64,000 nucleotides of DNA from Aestuariivirga litoralis (GTDB lineage Bacteria > Pseudomonadota > Alphaproteobacteria > Rhizobiales > Aestuariivirgaceae). The position numbers and the translations under genes were made by a program. Positions 33,560-42,645 of the stretch are shown here, in pieces. Each line of letters starts with the position of its first letter. The first letter of the stretch is position 1. Below the pieces are notes generated by a model. It was not told the DNA's origin and ran no database searches. It was given only the letters and a program-made list of their open reading frames with translations. The stretch spans positions 209,636 through 273,635 of the forward strand of contig NZ_QKVK01000007.1 of the NCBI RefSeq assembly GCF_003234965.1, written 5' to 3'.

Positions 33560-35008
33560 ATGGCAGGAGCAACCTCCGGCATGACGGCCGCATCCAGATC
33601 CAGCGAACTCCATCTCACCGTCAGCACCAGCCACGGCGAGCTGCTGCGAAGCTTCATTCGTGAGGCGGCGCTCGCGGATGACGTGCCGCCCCCTGCTGCC
33701 GGACTGCTTGCCAATGACGGCCTGGAAGTGTGGAACGCCCTCTGTGCCACTGCCACGGGGCACGAGCATGCCCGGGTGAGCCTCTCACTGTCGCTGAGGG
33801 AGGCGCGGCTGCGACTGGCTCTTCCCGGCCATGCCCGCTTCGCTGGTTTGGTGTCGTCTCTCGGCAAACGTTTACCAGAGGGATCCGGACTGTCATGCCG
33901 CGAGATTGGCATCGATGGCTGGGAGATCTCACTGCATCGAACGCTCGCTGCAACCGGCCCGGCACAAGCAAGTGCTCCGCTTCAGGCTGATGAATCGCCC
34001 GGCGTGCCAATGGCGGATGCTCCTGTGATCGACCTCGCCCAGCGCGCCGATGCGCCGGGCATCGCCCGTTGCTTTCTGTCTGTCTACGGTCATCATTACG
34101 TGCATTCCGATGTCTTTTCGCCCAAGCGATACTGGGCGCGCGTCGAAGATGGCGAGTTGATCTCCGTGGTCGCACGCGACCGGCAGGGTGAGATCGTCGG
34201 CCACCTGGCGCTTGAGCGCCAACCCGGCGGCGTGGTCGCGGAACGTGGCGAGGCGGTCGTCCTTGCCAGCCATCGCGGCCATCACCTGCTCGAACGGATG
34301 ACCGACCGCCTGTCAGAGGAGGCGCCAAAGCATGGCCTGGTCGGGGTCTATGCGGAACCCCTCACCATTCACACCTTCTCCCAGCGCAATGATGTGCGGT
34401 CCGGCATGCCGATCTGCGCAGTGTTGCTGGGAGCCAATCCGGAGGACTTCCGGCCGAAGGACCTCGCCTGCCCCACCGCAGGCCAGCGACAAACCTATCT
34501 TCGCACGTTCCAATTCGTGCAGCCACCGGAAACGCGCAGCCTTCAGGATGCAGGGCCCTACCGTGAGGTGTTGCAGAACATTTACAGGAGTCTGGGCGTC
34601 ACAGCGATACCTGCTGCTTCGGACGCCGCAGTCGCACCGGACTCGCTCACCGGATTGAGCGTCAACGATCGGGGCTACGGGCTGATCAAGTTCGAGCGCG
34701 CCGGACGCCGCTGCGCCATCGAACTGGCCCAGTCGCTGCGGGACGTGCTCTCCCTCGGCGCACGTTCCGTGCAACTTCAGATGCTGGCATCTGACCCCGG
34801 CGTGCCCCTTCTGATCGCAGCAGCCAGGCGCCTCGGCTTCTTCTTTTGCGGCCTGGGGCCGGCATTTGCGCAGGGCCAGGACCTCTTGCTGCTGCAATAT
34901 CTGACGGAGCCGCTCGACACATCGAAACTGCAATTGCTCACCGATGAAACGAAGCAACTCGTGGCCTTCATCGAAGCAGATCGCAAGGCGGTTGCCACGG
35001 GCGTCTAG
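33560..35008 (+). CDS. GNAT acetyltransferase-like protein with N-terminal kinase-like domain
   Basis: A 482-residue multi-domain protein. Residues ~15-135 (LHLTVSTSHGELLRSFIRE ... GLEVWNALCATATGHEHARV) look like an anti-sigma serine-kinase/HATPase fold without clear nucleotide motifs. Residues ~155-310 fit a GNAT fold, with HRGHHLLERMTDRL at the acyl-CoA loop position. A third ~150-residue region ends in a beta-alpha pattern. Cytosolic; no signal. Substrate unknown. It begins 102 bases after the STN-like gene. Confidence 0.65.
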   Translation: MAGATSGMTAASRSSELHLTVSTSHGELLRSFIREAALADDVPPPAAGLLANDGLEVWNALCATATGHEHARVSLSLSLREARLRLALPGHARFAGLVSSLGKRLPEGSGLSCREIGIDGWEISLHRTLAATGPAQASAPLQADESPGVPMADAPVIDLAQRADAPGIARCFLSVYGHHYVHSDVFSPKRYWARVEDGELISVVARDRQGEIVGHLALERQPGGVVAERGEAVVLASHRGHHLLERMTDRLSEEAPKHGLVGVYAEPLTIHTFSQRNDVRSGMPICAVLLGANPEDFRPKDLACPTAGQRQTYLRTFQFVQPPETRSLQDAGPYREVLQNIYRSLGVTAIPAASDAAVAPDSLTGLSVNDRGYGLIKFERAGRRCAIELAQSLRDVLSLGARSVQLQMLASDPGVPLLIAAARRLGFFFCGLGPAFAQGQDLLLLQYLTEPLDTSKLQLLTDETKQLVAFIEADRKAVATGV

Positions 35009-35015
35009 AGCGGGA

Positions 35016-35933
35016 CTAGGGGCCGTCGAGACACTTGAGGATGTAACATCTGTTGTCGAGGAACGGACGGCCCGGCACCAGCGTAAACCATTGCGGGTGC
35101 TTCAGATAGACGGCCGTCATGATGGCCTGGTCGTCATCCAGGAGATTATTCTCGAAGGACCAGCCGAGTTCCCGCCGAAACGCCTCGCAGAACTTGAGCA
35201 CGGTTTCGCCGTCACCACCCCAGAGCCCCCCTGCCAGCATGGCATCATGCATCAGGAATATGTTGGCAATATCGCGTCGTTCCGTCACGGACCGGGTCGC
35301 GAGAACCATCATCGTCTCGTTCAGCAGATGGTTCTTCTCGGGGTTGGGCCAGGGCCGGTTCATCAGCCCGCGATACAGCAGGCGCCGGTTCATGCCATGT
35401 CCGAGCCCGGCATCGATCCAGAAGAAATAGCGCGACTTAAAACGATTGCTGCGTATCGCGCGCGCGACGAACTCGGGCTTGCTGAACATGATCGTGTTGT
35501 ACAAGGGTTCGCGCAGCTCGATGCGGTCGCTGCGGCGCGCCTTCTCCATGTAGCGCCCTGCGATGATGCGCTGGATGTTGCGGTAATTGGCCGATCGGGA
35601 AAGCTCATCCTTCGAGACAGTGATGATCTCCGTCATGTCGCCGAAGCTCTTCCTTGTCTCGCGCACGAAGTCGGCGTTTTCATCTTCGATGAAAACCGTC
35701 ATGTATTGACGGATGGACAGGATGGACCTCATCCAGTCCCTGTAGCGGTGCGCCGTCCTGCCATCGCCAAAGGCTCCATCGGGCAGCGAAATGAATGCCG
35801 TGACGAGAGTGGCCTCGGGATTGACGGGATATCGCCGGGCGTAACCCACCTTGATCGGCCGGAGCGTTTCATGGAGATCCCGGATGCGCATCTTCAAGGT
35901 CTCAATGGATCCCGGCATCCGGTCCTGTCCCAA
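35016..35933 (-). CDS. HtrL/YibB-type putative glycosyltransferase
   Basis: A 305-residue protein of the WlaTC/HtrL (YibB) family, glycosyltransferase-like proteins from lipopolysaccharide and lipooligosaccharide loci. LVTAFISLPDG at the beta-1 position, YMTVFIEDEN, and FFWIDAGLGHG as the metal/nucleotide-binding loop are the main evidence. MHDAMLAGGLWGGDGETVL and DDDQAIMTAVYLKHPQWF follow the family order. The start is MGQDRMPGS; a Met five codons on is an alternative. The next gene upstream on the same strand is also glycan-related. Confidence 0.75.
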   Translation of the reverse strand: MGQDRMPGSIETLKMRIRDLHETLRPIKVGYARRYPVNPEATLVTAFISLPDGAFGDGRTAHRYRDWMRSILSIRQYMTVFIEDENADFVRETRKSFGDMTEIITVSKDELSRSANYRNIQRIIAGRYMEKARRSDRIELREPLYNTIMFSKPEFVARAIRSNRFKSRYFFWIDAGLGHGMNRRLLYRGLMNRPWPNPEKNHLLNETMMVLATRSVTERRDIANIFLMHDAMLAGGLWGGDGETVLKFCEAFRRELGWSFENNLLDDDQAIMTAVYLKHPQWFTLVPGRPFLDNRCYILKCLDGP

Positions 35934-35956
35934 ATGGTGGCGCGACGGTCACGACG

Positions 35957-37576
35957 TCAGCTCCGCGTGTCGAATGCCAGCACGTCGCCCGCACGGGTGA
36001 CGTGGTGTGAGGGGAAGCCTGCAACGATGCCCGGCAACATGTCGATCGACGTCACGGGTTCCTCATGAAATTCAGTGGGACTCAGGACCGTGATGCGCAT
36101 CGGCCTGATGCCCTGGCCATAGTGCTTCGGGCTGTCCTGCATCAGGCGTATCAGCGAGCCGTCCGCCTGCCGCCCGATGTAGCCGGCGTTGCGCCCCGTG
36201 CCATTCGCCGCATTGCCATACAGCGCCTTCGCATTGACGGGATGCGGCGTGAAACGGCCGGAGAACAGATCATCGGTGAAATGAATCTGCAGATGACGGT
36301 TGGGTGAGCCATGGACGGAGGTTATCAGATACCATAGTCCGGCCTCCTGGATGAGCATGCTGTCCACCGCATCAAGTCCGAACAGCAGCCGCCGACGCAG
36401 CCGCCAGCGTGCCGGCCAGCTTTCGCAGACAAAGAGGTCGACCGCAAAGCGCTTGTGCGTCTCGGGGATCATGTGGGCCTCGCCCTCGAGATCAAAGACG
36501 CATGGAAACGAGGCATGGCTGTCGAGAGCGGCATAGCCCGGGCCCAGCTGCACGGGAGCCTGCGACACCAGCTTCATGCCGTCATCGATTTCAGCGACGG
36601 TCAGAAAGCCGCGGTCCTCGCGATAGGTGAACTCCTCCATGAAGAGCCAGAAACGCCCGTGGCGGCGCGTGATGAAGGGGTCCGCAAGGAATCCTCCGCG
36701 CGGTCCTGGAACAGGTACCTCGGTGCCATCGCAGACGTTCCGGAGTTTCACGGTGTAATGATCGCCGAACACCGCCCCCTTCCAGCCGTCGATGCGGGTG
36801 TCATTGAACAGCCTGGCCTGGTGCCGGAACCGGTGCATGCTTTTCCGCGTGGCAGCGACAAGCCGCTCGGACGGGTCCGTCCATAGCGGACGCCAGTTGG
36901 GCACCATGGATCGCGTGTGAAGCATCGGGCTGGGGCGTGCCGATCCGATGTCGACATCCTCTCCCGCCGGTTCAAGTGATCCCGTGAAGACGGCCCTTGC
37001 GAGAAGGCCGTTCAGCAGGGCTTCGCAATGTGCCGGGGTGGAGGAGGCCGCTCCGGCGCCAGCCTCGCTCGCCCAGTCCGCCACCAGTTGCCGCCCCACG
37101 GGTGAGGCCATGTCGAAGCCCACGGCGTCAGCGGACCAGGCACGCAGGTGGCGGGTCTCGAGCGGCACGTCGAGGCCATCCAGCAGGCCGGCGCTGCAGG
37201 TCCGCGCGATCGGCGCCTGTCTGCGCAACCCCCAGAAGCCTTGCTGCGCGGCCGCTTGCACAGCCGGGTCAATGCCGGTCCGGAACAGTGTTCCGCAGTC
37301 AAACCAGAACAGCACGTCCGAATGCCCGGCAGCGGCATCCTGCAGCAAGGCAGGCGGCGATGTGCCGTCCCGCGGTGGCGTGCGCAGCACCGCCCAGCCG
37401 AAGCGCCGCGAAAGCAGGGCCCTGTCATCCGCTGAAAGACCCAGATCATAAACCGCCCAGTTGGCACGCTTGTCGATCCCGTGGCGGGCCGCAGACAGCA
37501 GGAACTGCATGAGCGTCCGGGCCTGAAGATGGTTCGCCGCAGTGACGACGAGCGGGTGAGGGAGCCGCGCCGTCAT
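35957..37576 (-). CDS. Two-domain glycan-related protein with GINT1-like C-terminal domain
   Basis: A 539-residue protein from MTARLPHPL. The N-terminal ~220 residues resemble a nucleotide-sugar transferase fold (LVVTAANHLQARTLMQFL, DVLFWFDCGTLF). The C-terminal ~300 residues (RGGFLADPFITRRHGRFWLFMEEF, GYAALDSHASFPCVF, LIQEAGLWYLITSVHG) match the five-bladed-propeller-like domain found in glucosamine inositolphosphorylceramide transferase and formyltransferase-associated proteins. No signal peptide. Probably acts in surface glycan synthesis with the HtrL-type neighbour 23 bases downstream. The N-domain assignment is weak. Confidence 0.65.
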   Translation of the reverse strand: MTARLPHPLVVTAANHLQARTLMQFLLSAARHGIDKRANWAVYDLGLSADDRALLSRRFGWAVLRTPPRDGTSPPALLQDAAAGHSDVLFWFDCGTLFRTGIDPAVQAAAQQGFWGLRRQAPIARTCSAGLLDGLDVPLETRHLRAWSADAVGFDMASPVGRQLVADWASEAGAGAASSTPAHCEALLNGLLARAVFTGSLEPAGEDVDIGSARPSPMLHTRSMVPNWRPLWTDPSERLVAATRKSMHRFRHQARLFNDTRIDGWKGAVFGDHYTVKLRNVCDGTEVPVPGPRGGFLADPFITRRHGRFWLFMEEFTYREDRGFLTVAEIDDGMKLVSQAPVQLGPGYAALDSHASFPCVFDLEGEAHMIPETHKRFAVDLFVCESWPARWRLRRRLLFGLDAVDSMLIQEAGLWYLITSVHGSPNRHLQIHFTDDLFSGRFTPHPVNAKALYGNAANGTGRNAGYIGRQADGSLIRLMQDSPKHYGQGIRPMRITVLSPTEFHEEPVTSIDMLPGIVAGFPSHHVTRAGDVLAFDTRS

Positions 37577-37707
37577 TCTATCGTCACCGGGCTGGTGAGG
37601 GATCTGATCACGCGGTGAACTGCTGGTCCTGAGGGCGCATCGGCTGGGTCTAACAAGGGCCGCCCGAGCTGACAAGCACGGGCCACGGCCCTCGCCCGGC
37701 GGCAGGG

Positions 37708-37783
37708 TGGTGGGCCCACCAGGACTCGAACCTGGAACCAGACGGTTATGAGCCGTCAGCTCTAACCATTGAGCTATGGGCCC
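37708..37783 (-). tRNA. tRNA with CAU anticodon, probably tRNA-Ile2
   Basis: A 76-nt cloverleaf: acceptor GGGCCCA pairs with TGGGCCC, D arm GCTCAATGGTTAGAGC, anticodon stem GACGG/CCGTC around loop CTCATAA, T arm with GGTTCGAGTCC, and an encoded CCA (37708-37710). The CTCATAA loop and overall sequence resemble the minor isoleucine tRNA whose C34 becomes lysidine rather than elongator Met; sequence alone does not settle it. Confidence 0.93.
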
Positions 37784-37837
37784 CCACGCGAGGGGATGGC
37801 TACAGCAATTCGCGCCGCCATGCTATAGGCTGCGGCG

Positions 37838-39292
37838 ATGGAACATGACCTCACGCCGGAAGCCGCTGTCGAGCAGCTCATTCACCTCTACCGCCAGTCG
37901 ACCACCCGCCTCAAGGACTGCCTTGAGCGCTATTTCGACACCCGCGAGCCCCCCACACTCGAGGAGCGCCGGAGCTTCACCTACCCCGAGCTTCGGGTCG
38001 AATACCGCTCCGGCGGGGTCCAGCCGCGAATCGCCCGCGCCTATGCCAAGTTCCAGGGGCCGGGCACCTACGCGACGACCGTCACCCATCCGGAGCATTT
38101 CAGCCGCTACCTCATTGAACAGCTGCGCTACCTGGTGAAGGATTACGGCGCCGCGATCTCCGTCCACCCCTCCGATCAGGAGATCCCCTACCCCTATGTG
38201 CTGGACCAGGGCGACGACCTTGGACGCAATGGCGTGACCGCCGCCGAGCTGACGCTCCACTTCCCTGCGCCGAAGCTCGCCCAGGTGGGCGACGAGGTGC
38301 CGGACGGCGACTGGGCACACAAGCCGGGCCACCCGCTGCCGCTCGCACTGTTCGATGCCGTGCGCGTCGACTATTCCCTGAAGCGGCTGCAGCACTACAC
38401 CGGCACCAACTGGCGCGCCGTGCAGCCATGGATCCTGCTCACCAACTACCACCGCTATGTCGACCAGTTCGTGAAGTGGGGGTTGGAGCAACTGTCGCGT
38501 GACAGCCCGTGGTCGGTGCTCTACCTGCCGGGCGGGGGAAAGATCACCCGCGGCATGGCGCCGGCGGAGGCGGAGGCGATCATTGCCGGCTCGCAGTGGC
38601 ACCGTTTCCAGATGCCGGCCTATCACCTGTCACGCGGCGACGGGCATGGTGGCGTGACGCTGGTCAACATCGGCGTTGGCCCGTCGAACGCCAAGAACAT
38701 CACCGATCATCTCGCGGTGCTGAGGCCCCATTGCTGGCTGATGGTCGGCCACTGCGGCGGCCTGCGCCAGAGCCAGCGCATCGGCGACTATGTTCTGGCC
38801 CATGGCTATCTCCGCCAGGACCATATTCTGGATGAGCTGGTGCCGCCGGAAATCCCCATTCCGGCCCTGGCCGAAGTCCAGGTGGCGCTGCAGGAGGCAG
38901 CCGCACGCGTCACCGGAGAACGTGGCGACGCGCTGAAGGAGCGGCTCCGCACCGGCACGGTCGTCACCAATGACGACCGCAACTGGGAGCTCCGCTGGAC
39001 CCAGGAGCTCCGCCGCATCAACCTGTCCCGTGCCATCGCGGTCGACATGGAATCCGGCACGCTTGCGGCACAGGGCTATCGCTTCCGGGTTCCCTACGGC
39101 ACGCTGCTCTGCGTTTCGGACAAGCCGCTGCATGGTGAAATCAAGCTGCCGGGAGCCGCCAATGCCTTCTATGACCGGGCGGTGGGCGAGCACCTGCTCA
39201 TCGGGCTGGAGACCATCGAGCAGCTGCGTGGCAATGTCGGCCAGCTCCACTCCCGCAAGCTCCGCAGCTTCGACGAACCGCCCTTCCGGTGA
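37838..39292 (+). CDS. amn: AMP nucleosidase
   Basis: Splits AMP into adenine and ribose 5-phosphate, controlling adenylate pools in the cytosol. The 484-residue length is full. The N-terminal AMP-nucleosidase domain (YPELRVEYRSGG, GTYATTVTHPEHFSRYL, HPSDQEIPYPYVLD) is followed by the phosphorylase-type domain with NIGVGPSNAKNITDHLAVLRP, MVGHCGGLRQSQ and AVDMESGTLAAQGYRFRVPYGT. Start at 37838 follows the tRNA by 54 bases on the opposite strand. Confidence 0.95.
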   Translation: MEHDLTPEAAVEQLIHLYRQSTTRLKDCLERYFDTREPPTLEERRSFTYPELRVEYRSGGVQPRIARAYAKFQGPGTYATTVTHPEHFSRYLIEQLRYLVKDYGAAISVHPSDQEIPYPYVLDQGDDLGRNGVTAAELTLHFPAPKLAQVGDEVPDGDWAHKPGHPLPLALFDAVRVDYSLKRLQHYTGTNWRAVQPWILLTNYHRYVDQFVKWGLEQLSRDSPWSVLYLPGGGKITRGMAPAEAEAIIAGSQWHRFQMPAYHLSRGDGHGGVTLVNIGVGPSNAKNITDHLAVLRPHCWLMVGHCGGLRQSQRIGDYVLAHGYLRQDHILDELVPPEIPIPALAEVQVALQEAAARVTGERGDALKERLRTGTVVTNDDRNWELRWTQELRRINLSRAIAVDMESGTLAAQGYRFRVPYGTLLCVSDKPLHGEIKLPGAANAFYDRAVGEHLLIGLETIEQLRGNVGQLHSRKLRSFDEPPFR

Positions 39293-39348
39293 TGCCCCAC
39301 TGGCGCCGCAATCTGTGCCCATCCAGTTGCCACCTGAAGGAGAGCATC

Positions 39349-40062
39349 ATGAAGCGCATGAGTTTCGCCACCGCCGCCATCCTGGGCATGCTTGCCGCCG
39401 CATCCCCCGCCCTTGCCGAAGGAGGTAAATTGCCCCGCATCATCTCGCTCACCGGCCATGGGGAGGTGCGCAGCGCGCCGGATCTCGCCTATGTCACCTC
39501 CGGCGTCGTCAGCCAGGGGGCGACCGCAGCCGAGGCACTGGCCGCCAACACGCAGGCGATGAATGACCTCTTCGCTGCGCTCAAGTCCTCAGGCATCGAG
39601 GACAGGGACATCCAGACCTCCAATTTCTCGGTCCAGCCGCGCTACGACTTCCAGAATGGCCAGGCGCCGAAGCTGATGGGATATGACGTCACCAACAACG
39701 TCACCGTGACGCTCCGCAAGATTGAGGGCCTTGGCCCCCTGCTCGACAAGCTGGTGCAGAATGGCTCCAACCAGATCAGCGGCATCAGCTTCGATGTCGC
39801 CAAGCCCCAGGATGCCATGGACGAAGCCCGCAAGCTTGCCACGGCGGATGCGACCCGCAAGGCCAAGGTCTATGCCGCGGCCATGGGCATCGAACTCGGC
39901 CCCGTCATGCAGGTGAGCGAAGGAAGTGCCGCCCAGCCGCCCATGCCAATGGTACGAGGCGCCATGATGAAAGCCGACATGGCTGCGGCGGCTCCCGTGC
40001 CGGTAGCAGCCGGCGAGCAGACGATTGCAGTCGACGTCAACGTGATCTGGGAAATCAAGTAA
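39349..40062 (+). CDS. SIMPL-domain (DUF541) periplasmic protein
   Basis: A 237-residue secreted protein: signal peptide to ALA|EGG at ~residue 23, then the SIMPL domain (ISLTGHGEVRSAPDLAYVTSGV, IEDRDIQTSNFSVQPRYDF, ISFDVAKPQDAMDEARKLA, DATRKAKVYAAAMG). The family forms oligomeric periplasmic proteins, some linked to oxidative-stress tolerance. Near the end are Met-rich MPMVRGAMMKADM residues. The ATG at 39349 has AAGGAGAG. 56 bases after amn. Confidence 0.9.
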   Translation: MKRMSFATAAILGMLAAASPALAEGGKLPRIISLTGHGEVRSAPDLAYVTSGVVSQGATAAEALAANTQAMNDLFAALKSSGIEDRDIQTSNFSVQPRYDFQNGQAPKLMGYDVTNNVTVTLRKIEGLGPLLDKLVQNGSNQISGISFDVAKPQDAMDEARKLATADATRKAKVYAAAMGIELGPVMQVSEGSAAQPPMPMVRGAMMKADMAAAAPVPVAAGEQTIAVDVNVIWEIK

Positions 40063-40102
40063 CCGACATTGCGGGCCGGCATGGGCATGATAATCTCGGT
40101 TC

Positions 40103-41026
40103 ATGCCGGTTCTCGAACGTGACCCGTGGCGCTTGCAGTATTTCGAGCATGTTCCGTGTCCGGAGCATGTCGTCATTCCCACGGATGATCCGGATTGCTG
40201 GCTGCTTTCTCCCGCGCATCGCTGGATCTACGACAAGCTGAAGGTGGCGGAAACCCAGGCCCTCTCCGCCGGTCCGCATGGCGTGATGCCGGCATCATTT
40301 CCCGTGTTCTCGAAGCCCGTCACCAACCTCAAGGGCATGGGGATCGGCAGCCGCGTGATCCGCTCCGCTGCCGAGATGGAGCACGGCTATGCGCCGGGCC
40401 ACATGTGGATGCCTTTGCTCGAGGGTGAACACGTCTCCACCGACTGTGCCGTCGAGAATGGCCGTGTTGCCTGGCTTCGGCACGCCACCGGCCTTGCCTG
40501 GGACGGTGGCATGTTCCGCTACTGGACGATCCACGCGCAGGCATTTCCCGGTCTCGCGGCGCATCTCGCCGGCTGGGTGGATGCGCATATGGCCGGCTAC
40601 ACCGGCATGATGAATTTCGAGACCATCGGGGGCACCATCATCGAGGCACACCTGCGCTTCGCCGACCAGTGGTGTGACCTCTATGGCGCAGGCTGGGTCG
40701 AGGCGCTGGTGCGACTCTATGCCGAGGGCCGGTGGACGTTCGACGACAGCGCCCGCCGTGACGGCTTCTCCATGCCGCTCTTCGCCCACCACGGGCATGG
40801 CTTTGCCCACCCGCCAGCCGCGGTTCAGACAGAGATCCGCACCATGCCCGGCGTGAAAAGCCTGCAGGTGACCTTCCATGAGGGAAAGCCGCCGCAGGAC
40901 CATGCCATGCCGCCGGGTGGCTTCCGCCTTGCGGTGATCAATGCCACGTCGCTCGACGCGGCCCGCGCGGCGCGGCGAAGGCTGGCTGCCGCCTTCGACC
41001 CGAGGCTGGTCCTGTCGCAGGACTAG
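40103..41026 (+). CDS. ATP-grasp-like protein of unknown function
   Basis: A 307-residue cytosolic protein. VFSKPVTNLKGMGIG, EGEHVSTDCAVENGRVAW and GYTGMMNFETIGGTIIEAHLRF follow the order of ATP-grasp nucleotide and metal-binding elements (Lys in FSKP, Glu in EGEHVS, NFE and the acidic EAHLRF). I do not recognise a named family. A C-terminal ~60-residue alpha/beta region ends the protein. It stands alone between the SIMPL gene and a convergent membrane protein with which it shares four end bases. Confidence 0.6.
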   Translation: MPVLERDPWRLQYFEHVPCPEHVVIPTDDPDCWLLSPAHRWIYDKLKVAETQALSAGPHGVMPASFPVFSKPVTNLKGMGIGSRVIRSAAEMEHGYAPGHMWMPLLEGEHVSTDCAVENGRVAWLRHATGLAWDGGMFRYWTIHAQAFPGLAAHLAGWVDAHMAGYTGMMNFETIGGTIIEAHLRFADQWCDLYGAGWVEALVRLYAEGRWTFDDSARRDGFSMPLFAHHGHGFAHPPAAVQTEIRTMPGVKSLQVTFHEGKPPQDHAMPPGGFRLAVINATSLDAARAARRRLAAAFDPRLVLSQD

Positions 41027-41406
41027 CGCTTGCGGCGGGGCGGGTCGGCGTCCTGCTCGTCGACGTGGAAGCGGTGCAGGATGCGGTGGAACACCGGCGC
41101 CAGCATCAGCGACGAGATGCCGATCAGCAGCAGGCCGGAAAAGATCGCATAAAACGACGCGAAGATCTTGCCGCCATCGGTCATCAGCGGCGTGAGCGGG
41201 CCCATGCTGGCGAGGATCATCGAGGCATTGGCGAAGGCATCCACCGTCCGCATGTTCTCGAAATAAGTGTAGCCGCAGGTGCCGACGAACAGCGAAACGG
41301 ATACGAGGCCGAGCGAATAGAGCGCGTTGCGCGTGAGGCGCCCGTAGAATACCGACCGGCTGGCCACCGGCTGGCGTCTGGATTCGAAGCTCAGGAGCTT
41401 CCGCAT
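41023..41406 (-). CDS. Two-span membrane protein with ion-channel-like outline
   Basis: A 127-residue protein from MRKLLSFES. Two membrane helices at ~27-45 and ~85-108 flank a ~40-residue loop (ANASMILASMGPLTPLMTDGGKIFASFYAIF) that resembles the pore loop of two-TM ion channels, though the TVGYG filter is absent. Basic C-terminus. Function unknown. It is convergent with the ATP-grasp-like gene and divergent from the host-attachment-family gene. Confidence 0.68.
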   Translation of the reverse strand: MRKLLSFESRRQPVASRSVFYGRLTRNALYSLGLVSVSLFVGTCGYTYFENMRTVDAFANASMILASMGPLTPLMTDGGKIFASFYAIFSGLLLIGISSLMLAPVFHRILHRFHVDEQDADPPRRKR

Positions 41407-41510
41407 GTGATGTCCTCCACCTGGGGCCTGTGTCGCCTGATTTTTGATCTTCCGCAAGGCGGGAACCCGGGGGCGGGTGTCAGCTTGATCAAGTTCAAGG
41501 AGGTGCCGAC

Positions 41511-41966
41511 ATGAAACGCCTGAACCACAATGCCCGCGTGCTGGTCACCGATGGGGGCCGCGCCACCGTGTTCCGCAACGCCGGCCAGGTCGGCCAGCCC
41601 GACCTCGTGCCCCTCAAGGCCTATCACCAGGACAATCCGCCGAACCGCGAGCAGGCCACCGACAAGCCCTCGCGCGTCATGGAGAGCGTGGGCTCCAGCC
41701 GCTCCTCGGCCGAGCAGCCGGATTATCACCAGATGACCGAGGACCGCTTCGTCAAGGGCATCGCCGCCGACATGGCGAAGGACCTCACCGCCGGCGAATT
41801 CACCGACATCGTGGTCGTCGCCCCGCCCGTCGCCATGGGCGTCTGGCGCAAGGCCGTGGCGCCAGCGCTGGCCAGGGCGACCCTCGGAGAGATCACCAAG
41901 GACCTCACCAAGCACACCGCGCCCGCGATTGCCGAGATCGTGGTCAAGGCGCTTGAAGGCAGTTGA
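41511..41966 (+). CDS. Host-attachment family protein
   Basis: A 151-residue protein of the family annotated as required for attachment to host cells (PF10116). NHNARVLVTDGGRATVFRN, MTEDRFVKGIAADMAKDL and FTDIVVVAPPVAMGVWRKA are characteristic; the fold resembles eRF1/Dom34 domain 2-3 proteins. No signal or membrane span. AAGGAGG lies 7 bases before the ATG. Confidence 0.85.
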   Translation: MKRLNHNARVLVTDGGRATVFRNAGQVGQPDLVPLKAYHQDNPPNREQATDKPSRVMESVGSSRSSAEQPDYHQMTEDRFVKGIAADMAKDLTAGEFTDIVVVAPPVAMGVWRKAVAPALARATLGEITKDLTKHTAPAIAEIVVKALEGS

Positions 41967-41987
41967 ACCCTCGGCTAACGGGACGGC

Positions 41988-42623
41988 ATGACACAGACCA
42001 AGGCACCCGCTGCGAAAACCCACGATCTTTTCGTCACCCGGCTTTACCGGGCCGAGAAGATCGTGCCCCAGAAGCTCACCAACGCGATCGAGGCGCTCGC
42101 CATGTCGCTCGCGATGGATGATGGCGCGGGGCAGAAATGGGCGGAGAAATATGGCTATGCGGGTTACACCTCCTATGCCTCGCTGAACGACCTGCCCTGG
42201 CGCTTCCCGGAATTCGCCCGGCTGGTGAAGGTGATCGACAAGCACTGCCTCGCCTATGCCAAGGAACTGCACTGGGATCTGCGCGGCACCAGGCCGCGCT
42301 GCGACTCGCTGTGGGTGAACGTGCTGCCCGAGGGCGGGCACCACACCTCGCACATCCATCCCAACTCGGTGATCAGCGGCACCTTCTACGTCGCGGTGCC
42401 CGCAGGTGCCGGTCCCATCGTCTATGAGGACCCGCGCCTTCCCTTCATGATGGCCGCCCCGCCCAAGCAGGCGAAGCTGCCGCAGGACATGAAGCAGCAT
42501 GTGTCCTTCCGGCCGGAGGTGGGCACGCTGATGCTGTGGGAGAGCTGGCTCCGCCACGAGGTGCCGGTGAACCGGGCGGATGGCAACCGCATCAGCGTCA
42601 GCTTCAATTACGTGCTGGCGTAG
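41988..42623 (+). CDS. TIGR02466-family 2-oxoglutarate/Fe(II) oxygenase-like protein
   Basis: A 211-residue protein with a jelly-roll fold pattern. The probable Fe(II) ligands are in SHIHPNSVISGTFYV and the second histidine plus Arg in SWLRHEVPVNRADGNRISVSF. WVNVLPEGGHH is typical of the family. Substrate unknown; related members act in secondary or phage metabolism. It starts 21 bases after the attachment-family gene and ends before a hairpin-T7 terminator. Confidence 0.85.
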   Translation: MTQTKAPAAKTHDLFVTRLYRAEKIVPQKLTNAIEALAMSLAMDDGAGQKWAEKYGYAGYTSYASLNDLPWRFPEFARLVKVIDKHCLAYAKELHWDLRGTRPRCDSLWVNVLPEGGHHTSHIHPNSVISGTFYVAVPAGAGPIVYEDPRLPFMMAAPPKQAKLPQDMKQHVSFRPEVGTLMLWESWLRHEVPVNRADGNRISVSFNYVLA

Positions 42624-42645
42624 GTTTCTTCACTTTTCCAAACCT

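Noticed and set aside
41485..41498. FNR/FixK-like box TTGATCAAGTTCAA
   Set aside because: It abuts the AAGGAGG of the host-attachment gene; a transcript activated from it would start inside the gene.
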